The notes under the pieces: generated by a model
Database searches by the model: none
What the model saw: the letters and a program-made list of their open reading frames with translations, nothing else
Told to the model about the DNA's origin: nothing
Position numbers and translations under genes: made by a program
Assembly (NCBI GenBank): GCA_963693305.1
Contig: OY855915.1
Coordinates: 6,996,607 to 7,060,606, forward strand
Source: Meandrina meandrites
Taxonomy: Eukaryota > Cnidaria > Anthozoa > Scleractinia > Meandrinidae
DNA: 64,000 nucleotides
Direction of reading: 5' to 3'
In this document: positions 1 through 12,600 of the stretch, piece after piece
How positions within the stretch are numbered: the first letter of the stretch is position 1
Layout of the letters: each line of letters begins with the position of its first letter

Positions 1-352
1 AATGCTGCAATGTGATTGGCTGAGCTATTGAACACATTCACCATTAGTATGCAGTTGCCGAAGGTCGTCCACAAAATGCGACGTTTTTATCGTTTTTCCG
101 AAGTTTTTGAAGGAAGTTTAGATGTAAATGGATAAAAAAATTCCCGAGAAGACTAAAAGAAGGACATTAGCGGTTTCTTGACTTTAAAAGCTTGAAATTA
201 TTGAAAAACGGGTGCACGCGCGTAAACAACTGCAAATTTACCAAGGACAATTCAATGCGTGCGATTTTGTTAAAGCGTTTAATAGTTCGCTAATGCGTAG
301 AAAAATAATTAGAAACCATTATTTGCGTTTATTTCAGTTGGAATTCTACTAA

Positions 353-459
353 AACAATTAGATTATTCGCTCTCAATTTCTATGAGGTGATAGTTGATTC
401 GGCCCGCGGCCTCATCAACTGTCACCTCATAGAAATCTCGAGCTCATAATCTAATTGTT
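353..459. repeat. Hairpin-forming inverted repeat
   Basis: Two arms of about 45 bases (roughly 355-400 and 412-457) are inverted copies of each other around a GC-rich centre, GGCCCGCGGCC. The outer ends read CAATTAG and CTAATTG. It carries no open frame and resembles the small foldback repeats elsewhere in this window. The flanking 1-350 shows nothing I can identify. Confidence 0.7.
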
Positions 460-811
460 AATTATAGCATAACAAAAGTAAAGCGCGCGCTCTGATTGAT
501 CAATTACCCATTTACTATTTGCCCATGGGTGAATGGTTACAAAAGCTAACACACGCTCAAAGCCGTACGCGTCACTTTCTACGCTACTATATATTTTTTT
601 AACCTCGTAGTTTGCGAAGATTTTTGTCTCAACACTGAAAGAAGTTTACAAATAAAGACAGTTGAAGATAACGTAAAAGGTTTTACAAGCGATATTGAGA
701 CGGACGACTACTTATTCGGCAAAACAATTTTGTTGTGAAAGAAAATAATTTGCAAAGAATCAGATTTGTACACGCCATAGCACGTTATTCCCCTGCTATC
801 TCTGAGTAAAA

Positions 812-1254
812 TTAAAGAATCTGACCCACCCACTTTGCATTGCGCTCCTGTTGTTGTTTGCGAGCGCGGAGGCCCACAAAAACTATCGTAACACGATAAC
901 GTTTCTTTCAAAAACAGCGATCGTTCGAAGATAACAAACTGAAGAGAAGCTATAAGAAGCGATAAGACTTGTTTCTATCATTCACATCGTGATGCAAAAA
1001 GATTTCTCACCTTAGTCAATCCGCCATTTTGGGGGCCCCCAAAAAAGCCAGTGATAGCGACCGAGAAGTAAAATCTGTTTTCATCGCGATATGAATGCTA
1101 AAAACAAGTCTTATCGCTTCTCTTCAGTTTGTTATATTTGAACGATCGCTGTTTTTGAAAGAAGCGTCATCGTGTTACAATACTTTTTGTCGGCCTCCGG
1201 GCTCGTAAACAACAACAGGCGCGCAATGCAAAGTGGGTGGGTCAGACTCTTTAA
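812..1254. mobile_element. TTAA-flanked foldback element
   Basis: Long inverted arms (about 812-1006 and 1065-1254) share the end AGARTCTGACCCACCCAC and continue with scattered mismatches. TTAA stands at both outer edges (812-815 and 1251-1254), the target duplication expected of piggyBac- or Kolobok-type insertion. The spacer is only about 60 bases and holds a perfect palindrome of its own. There is no transposase, so this is a non-autonomous foldback. Confidence 0.7.
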
Positions 1255-1648
1255 GAGCTGTTCTCTTTTTATTATGCTATAAAACAAATGGTAAACGGCT
1301 CAGCGTGTACTATTGAGTTAGAGTCGCACCACCCTCGGGGAAGTGGCAACTGGCCATTTAATAGAGGTTGGCTGCTTAATAGGGTTTCGTAGTAAGAAAT
1401 TAACATAACGCCTTTTAGAAAGGTAAATAGCGTGAAAAGGAATCGCGGAATCACACGAAAACGACAATAATTCTCTGTTTGAATGAGTTTATTTATCACC
1501 CGTAAATTTCTTTTCTAGACTCTTGAACGACCTTGTTTGAAAACAAAGCTAAACATTTTATATTACGTTCCTGCTGGCCGCTAAATAGAAGTAAAAATAA
1601 TAGAAGAACGCTCATCGGGACGGCAAAAAGGTGGCCGCGGCCGCTTAA

Positions 1649-2645
1649 GGTGACTCCATATTTATTCCGGGCGTACTTGTCCATAACAAACTTTGCGTTA
1701 TAGCTTTGTAGGCTTTGACGCGATGGCGGTGAAACTCCGCGGTGAAACTACGCTCTATGAAAGTAACAATGAGGTGTATTGTAATTTATTGTGGAGATTA
1801 ACAAACTATAACGGTCCTCCTGGGCGCGCATATCAAATACACCCCCCTTGAAAAGGTGCAAGTTCGTGCAATAAATAACGCATGTGCTCATTTCGTATTC
1901 AGAACTACATAAACAGAACTACATAAACAAAACTGCTCGTCTGCTTGGCCAGAGAACAGTCGCGGAGCCGCTTGAAATCCCAACATAAATTCTCCAATTT
2001 ACAGCATCGTACAGCAGCAAAAAATCGATGCAAAAACATTGCAGTATCCTGAAGTTTGTTTGAAAGGAGTTTGAAACAAAACTGCGGTGTAATTTTGAAC
2101 AATTTATGAAAAATGTAACTTTGTTGGTTTGTGAAGATTTTCGATCATTTTGTAATGTTTACTGGGAAAGCAAATACTTTTTAACGGTTGTCACGATCGC
2201 AAATTGGCGAGGCACATTGATTTAGCAAGCATTGGGGATGCTTCTTGCAGAAATTTGGGTCCGTGGCTTGTTTTAGCAAAGGGTGCCAAGAAAAGAACAT
2301 TTCGAATTTAGGTGACCTTAATATTTCAGCGATTCTGTTCCGACGATTTTTCTGAAACTTGGCTATAATATGTATTTAGTCAATATCAGCTGATTTCAGA
2401 AGTTTAGCCAAAATCTATCAGCAAAATGTTTTTCTAGACTCGATTTTTTGCTAAAAGTGGGGTCCAATTAAATGCCAGTAATATCAAAAATATTTTTATC
2501 CAGTTTAAATCGAATTTCATATTACTATTAACGAATGATAGGTGAACATTTTCCCAAAGTTTCACCGCCATCGCGTCAAAGCCTAAAAAGTTATAACGCA
2601 AAGTTTGTCATGGACAAGTGCGCCCGGAATAAATATGGAGTCACC
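1649..2645. mobile_element. 997-bp TTAA-flanked MITE with 88-bp inverted ends
   Basis: The left end (1649-1736) and right end (2558-2645) are inverted copies starting GGTGACTCCATATTTATTCC with about five differences over 88 bases. TTAA lies immediately outside each end (1645-1648 and 2646-2649). The interior shows no convincing reading frame. It lies on the 3' side of the last regucalcin exon found here. Confidence 0.8.
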
Positions 2646-2822
2646 TTAATAGGGGTGGCCATTTAAAAGGAGTTTTTTTACAGTATTATACTACATGTAC
2701 AACAGTTTCAGGACTGCTGAATGGGCGGTAATAGGGGTTCGACTTTATTTACATAATCAAGAAATGATTTAAATCAGTTTTCATGCACAGAACCCAATAG
2801 GAAAAAAAGCTGAATTTTCTAC

Positions 2823-3609
2823 CTTTCACTTGTAACAAAGAGTTCATCAAGGTTTGGGCCACCCCAGCAACAAGATGTCACCTTAGCAACGGGGAGCTTT
2901 ACTTCACGAAGGATCTCACCAGAGACTGGGTTGAAACGGACAACCTATGGAAAGATTAATGAAGATTAATTACTCTTTGCTCGCATGTGGTTTCAACAGG
3001 TGATGGTTAAGTTGGGCTCAATCGTAAGGAACGAGAAAGTCAACTCTATTTTCTGTGTTACATACAGTATGAAGCAATTGCTACTCAGGGCACCCTGGAT
3101 GGGATGCTGGTTCATAGCAGAACTGTTTAAAGGAGCAGTCTCGCCAAGATTTAATGCTACTCAGTAAAAATCCAATGAAGGTGTTGGTGTTAATTGGAAA
3201 TCCACTAAATTTTTGCCCAGCCGTGCTAAACCGCACTGTACTGGTCATGAAAGTTTTTTAAAACTGGTATGGCAACGGACGGGTAGGAAAGAAGAAGTCT
3301 AAAATTTGAAAGCGTCGGGCTGACGTTTTCAAATTTGACAGTGTTATTGGAGGAAGATCACTAAAAAAACATTTGAGTATGGTTTGTTTACATCTTAGAG
3401 AGTGAATTTGTACCAATTTTGTTGCCCAAAGATTATTTTGTTGATCAGTGAGTACAGCTTTATAATTCTATCACAGTTTACAAAAAATCTTTGACTGGAT
3501 GAGTATCATCCCGTCCTATACCATGCACATATCAGTAAACAAATTCAGTAACTCTGGACAATATTTAACAATTATTCCACGAGCGCGCGTTGGATATGAG
3601 ATGGTAGAT

Positions 3610-3642
<33 letters not shown>

Positions 3643-3646
3643 AACG

Positions 3647-3680
<34 letters not shown>

Positions 3681-6600
3681 TTTTATTAAAAACGCCCAAA
3701 AGAATTGCAATATTTGAGCTCCCCAGCTGTTTTCGTTGACGCGTATCGGCTATGAAATTTGTGGTGAATGGTATATGAGCTCATATACCATTGCCTGTTA
3801 GCCAATCAAATCTCAGGAATTGCAATATACCATTGCTAGTTTTTAATAATAAAGACTGCATGACTGACTTACTTTCCATCCATCATACAAAGCAACCCAA
3901 AGCATTCCTTCTGCATCAATTGTCATTCCATCTGGTAACTGAATTTAAATTGCATATTAGATTATAAAATCACATACTACATACTACATTTTTTAAAATG
4001 GAATAAATAAATGAATTAAAAAATACTACAAACACTGTATGTATGCCATAACCAGAGTACTCTATAACTTTTAATGATTACTTTGTACAGGGGGAGGAGG
4101 AGGCTTATATGAACTTTATATTCTTTTGCATTTTGAGTTTTGGTTGAAGTTCAGAAAAATCCAGTCTGTGCTTTTGGATGACAGTCAGCTGAGAAACATG
4201 TATTCATCAGTTAAAATAAATAAGTAAAATCTACTAAACATTCACAATGTTCATGTACTATATCACTGAACCATTTCACAGTACCTCTTATGGTAGTAGT
4301 TTACCTACCACCAGTAAAATAAATGTATCTTATTAGACATTTTAGTGTGTAGTATCGCTGTATATTTTTACGAGTCATGCAGTATTTTGGCGAGCCCGAA
4401 GGGCGAGTCAAAATACAAATGATGAGTAATAATAATAATAATAAGAGATTTATTACCCAACGTTTTCTTTTCTTCAAAATTCTGACTTGCCAAAAGGTTT
4501 TTAATCTTTCGCACGGTGGGGGGAATGAGACGAGTACAAATATCGTGTGATATTTGTACTCGTTGCACGCGTTATTTGTACTCTACGAAGCAGTGTTGGA
4601 TAATAATTAATTAATAGTGTATACCAAAACAGTGGATAACATTCAGGGGTTTCAAAATGTTTTGAAGCAGGTGTCAGCAAGTGGCAGAGTAGGCGGCTGT
4701 GACAACTTAGCTTGTTTGTCGCAAGGGGATTACTAATAATGACCAGAGTGGCAGGCAACATTATCAAGTAGCCAGTGGAACTCTACCGGTCACCAGCTTG
4801 TTTTGAAAACCCTGAGCATTGTTGGCAGACACTAATTGACTACTCAAACCTTGGCTTTTCACCTCTGAGCAACTTGCACGTGAAAACTGTTATTGTTGGT
4901 AAGGATAAATGAGTTAAAAATATTCATTTTTGAGTTATATTATCTCACCGTTTTAGTAAAATTATACTAAAACAACTCTTCACCTCAGTGTCGGTGGCTA
5001 GTAGTGGATATTCACCTCTTGCAACTTTGCAGCCTGGTAAATAATATTCATCACTAGCCACCTCCACTTCGGTGAACTAATTAAGAGCAAATGCCCACAA
5101 AATTCAGTCAATCCACGGCCAGGGTCAAAATTTTGATTTCGCTCATATTTTGTCTATAGATAGGCATTACCAAATGAACAAACGTGGTGTAGTTTGTTTT
5201 TCCAAAGACCGCTTCAATTTGGCGAAAATCGAGAAAAACTATTTCTGCTGTCGGCGACTTCAAAACACCCAAAATTTGAGACAAAATCGGCTGCTTGCAA
5301 AACTTTGCTTGCATGCAAAAGGCGTGGAATTTGGGGAAAATCTTTTCCAGTGTATTAATTCATGAAGACTTTTACTCCTAGTTTAGTGGTAAATTTTCAT
5401 CTTAGCGATAATCTGGAAGGTAAACAATAATATTTTAAAACTGCTTATTTTTCAAGCGACAGAAGTTTTAATTCAACTTGAAAGACGCGATTGCAATTTT
5501 AAGCATGTGCTACACCTTGGTTTTTCTTCAAACTTAAGCTATAAGGTATTTAAACATTGTACTACAACATATGTAAAAACTGGCTTGGGTAATTTAGTTT
5601 GAAGATCACACGAGGTCTTCGAAGTTGAACGAATTTCGGCTGAAATATGAGATATTTGCATAATTATAAAACGTTGCATTGTTGTTGTTGTGATGGCTGA
5701 ACTTGTTTAAATGATTTCTGATGTGAAATCACTTACCTCAATGCCTTCTTCGGTCTTCTTCTTTTGCCGGTAATTGACTTTATGTCTCCAGCTGATCCGT
5801 ACATGTTTCCCGAGGTTATTATCCAAGAACTGGCGAGAGTGGCGTGAACAGCAGAATTCATTACAATATTATACCTCATTGAATCCTTTGCTGTCAGTTT
5901 TGATATTATGTGCATTTCAAAAGATTTACACCTTTCATAATGGCGCAAAGTTTCACAGCAAAACTTCCAATTAAGCTTCCAGAGTGCCTGTAAGGCTAAG
6001 GCAGGGTTTATTCTTATCCTTCTAACTTGCGAGGTTATTCTCAGTTCTTTCTGTTTGACGGTGATTACGGGAGTTGCGTGACAGAATGCCCTTCGCACCG
6101 GGAGGGTGTAGAGAAACAACGATCACGGATAGGAACCAAAAAAAAAAAATTGTTGGAAGAAATGCTTCTGTTACCTTAACTGAGTTCACGCTTTGTAAAT
6201 ATTTGTCAATTTTCTTAGTATTAATCAAGTCACAAATTATTGCTTTTATTTATAGTCCATTGTCTGGTGCAGTCTAATATCATAGTACAATTTAACCTGT
6301 AAGGAGGTAAAAAGAGCCTATAAAAGAATAAGAATTCATTGGCTTCTTTTTCAAAAACTTACAAATAGCGTTGTCACAAGTGGCAGGTCTAATTGTTAAG
6401 GCAACTGCCATAGAATTATTATTACAACTCTAATATCGTGTAATTCCGCTTTATTTTTAGTTAACAATTGGTCTGAACTTCTGAACTGAATGTTAGGAAT
6501 CCAAAATACTAAAGGCTTCAGTAACGCCAAATTTTGCTGGCTGTATATTTACTCTTTTCGATCATATTCAGGGGCATAGCCAAGGGGGAGGGGGGGGGGG

Positions 6601-9600
6601 GTGTCCTGGGGTGCTCGTGACCCCCCCCCCCCCCCCTTTTAAGTAAACAACATACAAATCTTTTAATTCAGGTGGCGAAAAAGCGCGAATCCAAAGAATC
6701 GACATGTCATTTATCTTGTCTAGTGCTAGATAGTCACATACTTCATTTTCAGGACCTAGCATCTGCAGTGGACCATGTAAGTACACTGGGTGTGACACAG
6801 TGTGATCCCCCAACCCACTCTTGGAAAGTCCTAACTACGACGCTGATATTTCACAATTAAGGTATTAGACTAAAACGTGGCCTGTCAGTGGGTGACTCTG
6901 CCTGGGTCCAACCTGGATGATGCTGTGACGACCTCATCATCTCTAGCGAGAACTGTACTCAATTCAAAGAAAAATTACGCGCCTGATGGACTCTGGTCAG
7001 CAATTATCTACTTATTTTGGAGCTTAACTCGTGACCTAAACCGATACACTCTGTAAATGTTTTCAGGAATATATTGCCGATATATAACATGTTAACAGAA
7101 GTTTATACTTCTGGCCTTATTGAATGCCCTATAGAACACTACTTTCTCATGTTGAGTAAGTGGGAGTAAGGAGCTTTCGTCTTCCCTTGTTGCCGGCAAT
7201 TGGGATATACTTTGATAGCCTGAATTTTAATTTCAGATTCGGATTTTCAGATTGGGTGGATTAAGAGCAACTTCGTGAAGAATTTCCCTCTCTTAAAGTA
7301 CCGAAGACTTCGTCATTCTTTGCGTTCTGCTTTTTGTCAAAATCACTTTCAGTTAGACCAGTCTTGGGAAGAAAACTGAAATCTGCTGGCGTGTCAGAAA
7401 TTCAGAATTGGTAAAAAGGCGGTTAAATTCCCACTGCTCTCCCGGCCGGGCAGTCATCGTGGCCTTGACTACTGACGCTGTATCCACTTTCTGGCCGTTT
7501 GCTTTCCCAATAAGGAATTTGCTGGAAAAGTAATCTTTCTGCTTTTCTGTAAATCGTGTTCTTCAAACGTGACTGGACTTCCGGGGCCCATCCGATTGGT
7601 ACACACTGTAGATTCGAAAGGATTAGTCGCTTTCTAAGTTCCTGTATCGGTGACACACCACCTGCAGACGGCTCCTGTTGCATAGTCGAGCACTGCACTG
7701 TCAAGAAGTAGTTTCTGTTCTGAAGTACGTTCATGTTTTCCAAGGTCCAGATGGTGCTGCAAGGAGGAAAATCTCTGATACGTTTCTAAGCATCTTTTCC
7801 GTTGACAAGAGAAAAACCGGTACCAGTCGCAGCCACAGTCGCAGCTCCAATGTAACATCGACACACGGAATACTCCCGATGACTGGACAGAATCTACCAT
7901 TTCCTCAGAAGCTTACTAGATGTTAGACCCTTGTTTTATGTGGACTCTCGTGACCTCTCTCGTGTGCCATTCAATAGACGCCGCCTTCCGACCACATAAT
8001 TATAATCAATGATTCGTGTTTTTCGATTGGGGACAGCAAATGAAATAATCGACTCAAGATATCTCAAAAGCAAAAAAAAAAAAAACACTTTTAGCGGGGT
8101 GAGTCATAAACAAAAAATGTCGTTTACCAAAAAATAAAGACCCCGCCTCTACGCCTCTACCCTAGATCCATAAAGGCATAAACTTAGTTCACCAGTGGTT
8201 AAGAAGAAAAACTATTTTTGATGTTTATTTTTATTGACATATATATAGAAGTACAAACATGATAAATTCGAGATTCTCGTAACACGATCTGTGAGCTCGC
8301 TTTGCTGAAACTTCTATATGCTTATATTGGAAGCACTTAACATAAATTATGTCCGGAAACTCGACATCTCCAACCAATACCCAAATTATAACAGTACGTT
8401 GTAGAAATTAATCGGTGGATTATAAAATAAAGAAACCCCTTTCTGGCTTGCTAGTATATTAGAGGATAATGCCCCTGGCTGAAAGACTGTCCCTTTTTCA
8501 CAGTTGCCCGCAAAGCTTCGCTTTCCGGCCAAATGGAATTCGGACAATCGATATTCGTGGAGCTGGAAAAGATGCGTGCTTTTGCCCCGGGGGGGGGGGG
8601 GGTACTCCCACATATCGGCTATATAGGTATGTGCCGCGGGATAGGGTATGGTTTTTGAGGTTCTCGGTCCTTAAATAGGGTATCACTTTTGTTCCTTTCG
8701 GCATTGTGTTCCCGGTGTGATCCTTAGATAGGGTAGCTAAATTCTATCAGCTCAGATAAACGCCCAGCTAAACGAAAAAAAATTGTCTGTTAAAACTGAA
8801 CTATCCGTCATTAAGTATTAACAAAGCGATTTTGAAAGATTTGAGCTTTGCCGTGCGCGGTTAGCCGTTATTTGAGTCGTCACGCAATGCTTCTCCTCCC
8901 CTTGAATAGGGTGTCAATTGTCGGGTTTGGGCCTTAGAAAGGGTATCAATTTTCGTTTTCTTTATCCTTAGATAGGGTCAGGGTTTGAGAACGTTCGCGG
9001 CACACCCCTATCCGAAATTTAGGGGAGTACCCCCCCCCCCCACCCCCCGGGGCTTTTGCCAGAATTAATTCAACAAAGTGCCACTATTAAAAGGAATACA
9101 TTCCTCTATTTTGTTCCTGTCCCTTTTGTCAAGGCCAAATTGGCCTCCCACAGTTGAGGTGTAAACAAAACTGGATGGTTAGTTAAATTAAGTACCACAA
9201 GCAAACAGAATATATTATTATAAAACCTTTTCTTTGTGTTTTTTTGCGAATGACTTGTCCTCGTCACGCAACACCTTCTATCTACGGGGCAACAATAAGG
9301 CTACGCTGATCACTGCACTCCTTCTCAATTCACGACTTTGTTCTAACCAATTAAGCGGGCTGAACTGAGAAAAAAGCCCTTCCCCCAATAATATTAAATA
9401 AATAAATGTGATATCAGAGGTTTGTTAAACTACACGTAAATGTTCGGCCATGACCTTCATTCAGTATAAAGGTCAAATTAAAACAGCGGACTTCTAAATC
9501 AGTACATTTTAGCTTCAAAGAAGTCAACAACAGGCAGAATACGTGCCACATGTTTAAGGAAAAGGATTTTAAATTCGATGTGTACACTTAAATCAGATTT

Positions 9601-12600
9601 CTGCTCGGGAAGTGCCCAGGAAGTGCCATGGATCCATTTGGTAGTGAAAGAGCGCTTGGGTTAATTATTCAATTATCTCATATTTCATCTGAAAATTTGC
9701 TCAACTTCGAAGACTTCGTGTGACCAGCAAACTAAATTACCCAAGCCAGTTTTTACACATGTTCTAGAACAATGTTTAAATATCTTATAGCTTAAGTTTG
9801 AGGAAAAACCAAGGTATAGCACATGCTTAAAATTGTAATCGCGTTTTTCAAGTTGAATTAAAACTTCTGTCGCTTGAAAAATACGCAGTTCTAAAATATT
9901 ATTGTTTACCTTCCAGATTATCGCTAAGATGAAAATTTACCACTAAACTAGGAGTAAAAGTCTTCATAAATTAATACACTGGAAAAGATTTCCCCCAAAT
10001 TCCATGCCTTTTGCATGCAAGCAAAGTTTTGCAAGCAGCCGATTTTGTCTCAAGTTTTGGGTGTTTTGAAGTCGCCGACAGCAGTAATAGTTTTTCTCGA
10101 TTTTCGACAAATTGAAGCGGTCTTTGGAAAAACAAACTACACCACGTTTTGTTATTTGGTAATGTCTATCTATAGACAAAATATGAAGGAAATCAAAATT
10201 TTGAGCCTGGCCGCGAAATTTCAATTTTGCGCGATTTTAACTGGCATTCGCTCTTAATTGCAGTGTAACATTAACATGCATACATCCATCATTATTATTC
10301 AACAAATTCGCGTGATGCCCTTGGTCAGAGAGTCATTGTTATCCATCATCTGTACATAACAGATATCCTGCGATATACGTATATTGCCAAGATTTGTCTG
10401 AAATCTTGCAAAGCACTACACAAACACATTTTATCTACCTACAAAAAGCGTTCTGTTGATAATTAATAATAAAACAATTATCCTGCTCAACCTTGCAGAA
10501 TATTGTCTGATTTTAGCCAACAACTCGGCCTATAGCCTCATCAGCTAAGTATCAGGCAACATTCCAGGTGATTTCGCAGGATAAAAATCAACGACTTTGA
10601 TACTTTTCAGCGTTCACTGTTCTAGATATAGTAAGCTTACCCCAATGAGTGAGGGATCAAGCTTTAATGCAGTTCTTCGATTTGATATTGCACCAGATTC
10701 TTCATCATAATCAAAAGCATCAATTTTTCTAAAAAATACATTATTTCATTTATGATAGTAGAATGAATTTAGTTATTATTGATTAATAGACAAGTAACTT
10801 ATTATTAATTTTCCAGAAATGTGTTAGTAGTCTGTAGCTTTGACAACATACATGGAATAAATTTGATATTTTATTTAAAATTAAGTGTGACTACACCTGG
10901 TGACCGAGTCAATGTAGTAAAATGTCTTTCTGTCCAAGCTCCATGTCATGCCATTTGATATTGTAACCTACAGAGAGTTGCCAGTTGTAAAAAAGTTGCT
11001 TTTCACATTCAAGTTTAAATTAAGCACAAATATTGCCAAACTTGAACTTAAGGTGATTCCTCAGAATAAAACTTTAAGATAGATTTTTTTGAAGCTTTCC
11101 CTCAATGTTCCCTACCAAACTACTTGTACTGTTTTGATAAACACAATAAAATAAGACAGGTCACCATGCTCACAAGAAAGATATGATGAGCCAATCTTAC
11201 TTCATTATTTTAATTTATGCCTGTTCTGGTACTAATCGCACACCTTGTTTCATTGGTGCACATTGCATTTTGTGGTAGCTGGAAGCAGAGCCTATTTACA
11301 CTTAAAAAAACTCGAAAGGTAGAAAGTCTCTAGCATAAGAGTACTTAGTACTTGGGGACCGTTCATTTGTTATGAGGTAGGGGGGGGGGGGGGGCTGGTG
11401 GGATTTGGGGGGGGCATGCAAAAAATATGGCTTCAAAGGGGGGGCAGCCAAAAAAATATGGTCTGTAAGGGGGGTCACCCAAAATAATTGTCGTTGAGTG
11501 TTGTAATGACTGTATCTATAATAGTACAAAAATTCTACCAGAATGCGTAAAATAGGGTTTCCGAGGTTCCGAAAAATCTAAATTTTCCCTGGGGAGCATG
11601 CCCCCGGACCCCCCTACTATGTCTGGAATCTCATGAACTCAACCCCAACAACTATTTGGCTGCAAATACAGTTCACACACACCAACAAACAAGCCCAACA
11701 ATAAAAACAGTGAACCAATGCACTTCTATTATTATCACTTTAAACTGCAGCTACAGCATATAATGACGTAATGTATATGAAATGATTCATACAATTATGA
11801 ACTGTGGATGTATATGAAAGTGATAAATGATCATCGCATTGAATTTCCAATTTAAGCAATTGGAATAAAGAAGCCTGAAACATTCACAATTGACCTCGCT
11901 CCCAATGTGTGGCTTCATGGCTCAGTTGGTAGAGCAGTGCACCAGTATCGTGGAGGTCACAGGTTTGAATCCCGTTGAAGCCCTGAATTTTTCAGGCTTC
12001 TTTATTTGCTTAAATTGGAAATTCACTGCAATGATCATTTATCACTTTCAGCATCTATAATAATGCAAAAATACTACTAGAATGCCTAAAATAGCATTTC
12101 TGAGGTTGTGAAAAATCTAAATTTTCCCAGGGGATCATGCCCCTAGACCCCCCTACCATGTCCAGAAATTCATCAACTCAACTCCACCAACCATCAATAA
12201 AACGCCCCATTAATAAAAACAGGTAATCACTGCACAAACAAGCAGGCGAAGCTTAAAAGTGTAGCTTGATAATAAATAAGTTAAATTTTACTGTCTTTTT
12301 TTGTGGAGGTGGGGTCATCTAAAAAATTTGGGATTATGAGGGGGGGGGCAGGGTAAAAATTTCTGATGAACAGGGGGGGGAGTCATTACATATTGCAGAG
12401 ACTATCTACTAAATTCCACCAGCCCCCCCCTACCCCATAAAAAGTCTACGGTCCCTTATGGAAAAAATTACACAAATCTAAACAACATCAAATCAAAAAG
12501 TTCCTCAAGTTGCTGTTTTCAAGGTCATAATTTGCATCCTTAAGTAACGGTTTTGTGCACGCATTCAGCTATATCTCCCTATATTCCCTCTGATGGATTA

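Larger units (their letters stand above)
5085..10253. mobile_element. 5.2-kb DNA transposon with about 580-bp inverted repeats and TTAA flanks
   Basis: The left arm (5085 to about 5665) and right arm (about 9670 to 10253) are inverted copies of high identity starting GAGC(A/G)AATGCC. TTAA follows on both outer sides (5081-5084 and 10254-10257). This fits piggyBac- or Kolobok-type target choice; the superfamily is inference. The interior is decayed. It contains a minus-strand zinc-finger-family pseudogene (7331-7900), a nested hAT-like MITE (8587-9052), and a minus-strand open stretch at 5737-6119, rich in basic residues and ending at a plausible splice donor. I cannot identify that open stretch. 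Open frames of 71 and 86 codons in the two arms encode the same peptide only because the arms are duplicates. The element lies in a regucalcin intron. Confidence 0.75.
11355..12455. mobile_element. 1.1-kb MITE with GGGACCGT ends
   Basis: The left end GGGACCGT...TTATGAGGTAG, a G run and CTGGTGG has an inverse at the right: CCACCAG, a C run, TACCCCATAAAAA and ACGGTCCC. Two direct copies of a module of about 150 bases (from about 11515 and 12055: TCTATAAT, CTAAATTTTCCC, GACCCCCCTAC) flank a central foldback carrying a tRNA-like unit. I see no clear target duplication. Confidence 0.65.

Noticed and set aside
5150..5365. 71-codon frame, nearly the same peptide as one at 9964-10224
   Set aside because: The similarity comes from the inverted DNA arms of a transposon; neither frame has a family signature.
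11911..11982. A functional tRNA-Tyr gene
   Set aside because: The anticodon stem has only three clean pairs and the base before the anticodon is not T; it is embedded in a foldback repeat.
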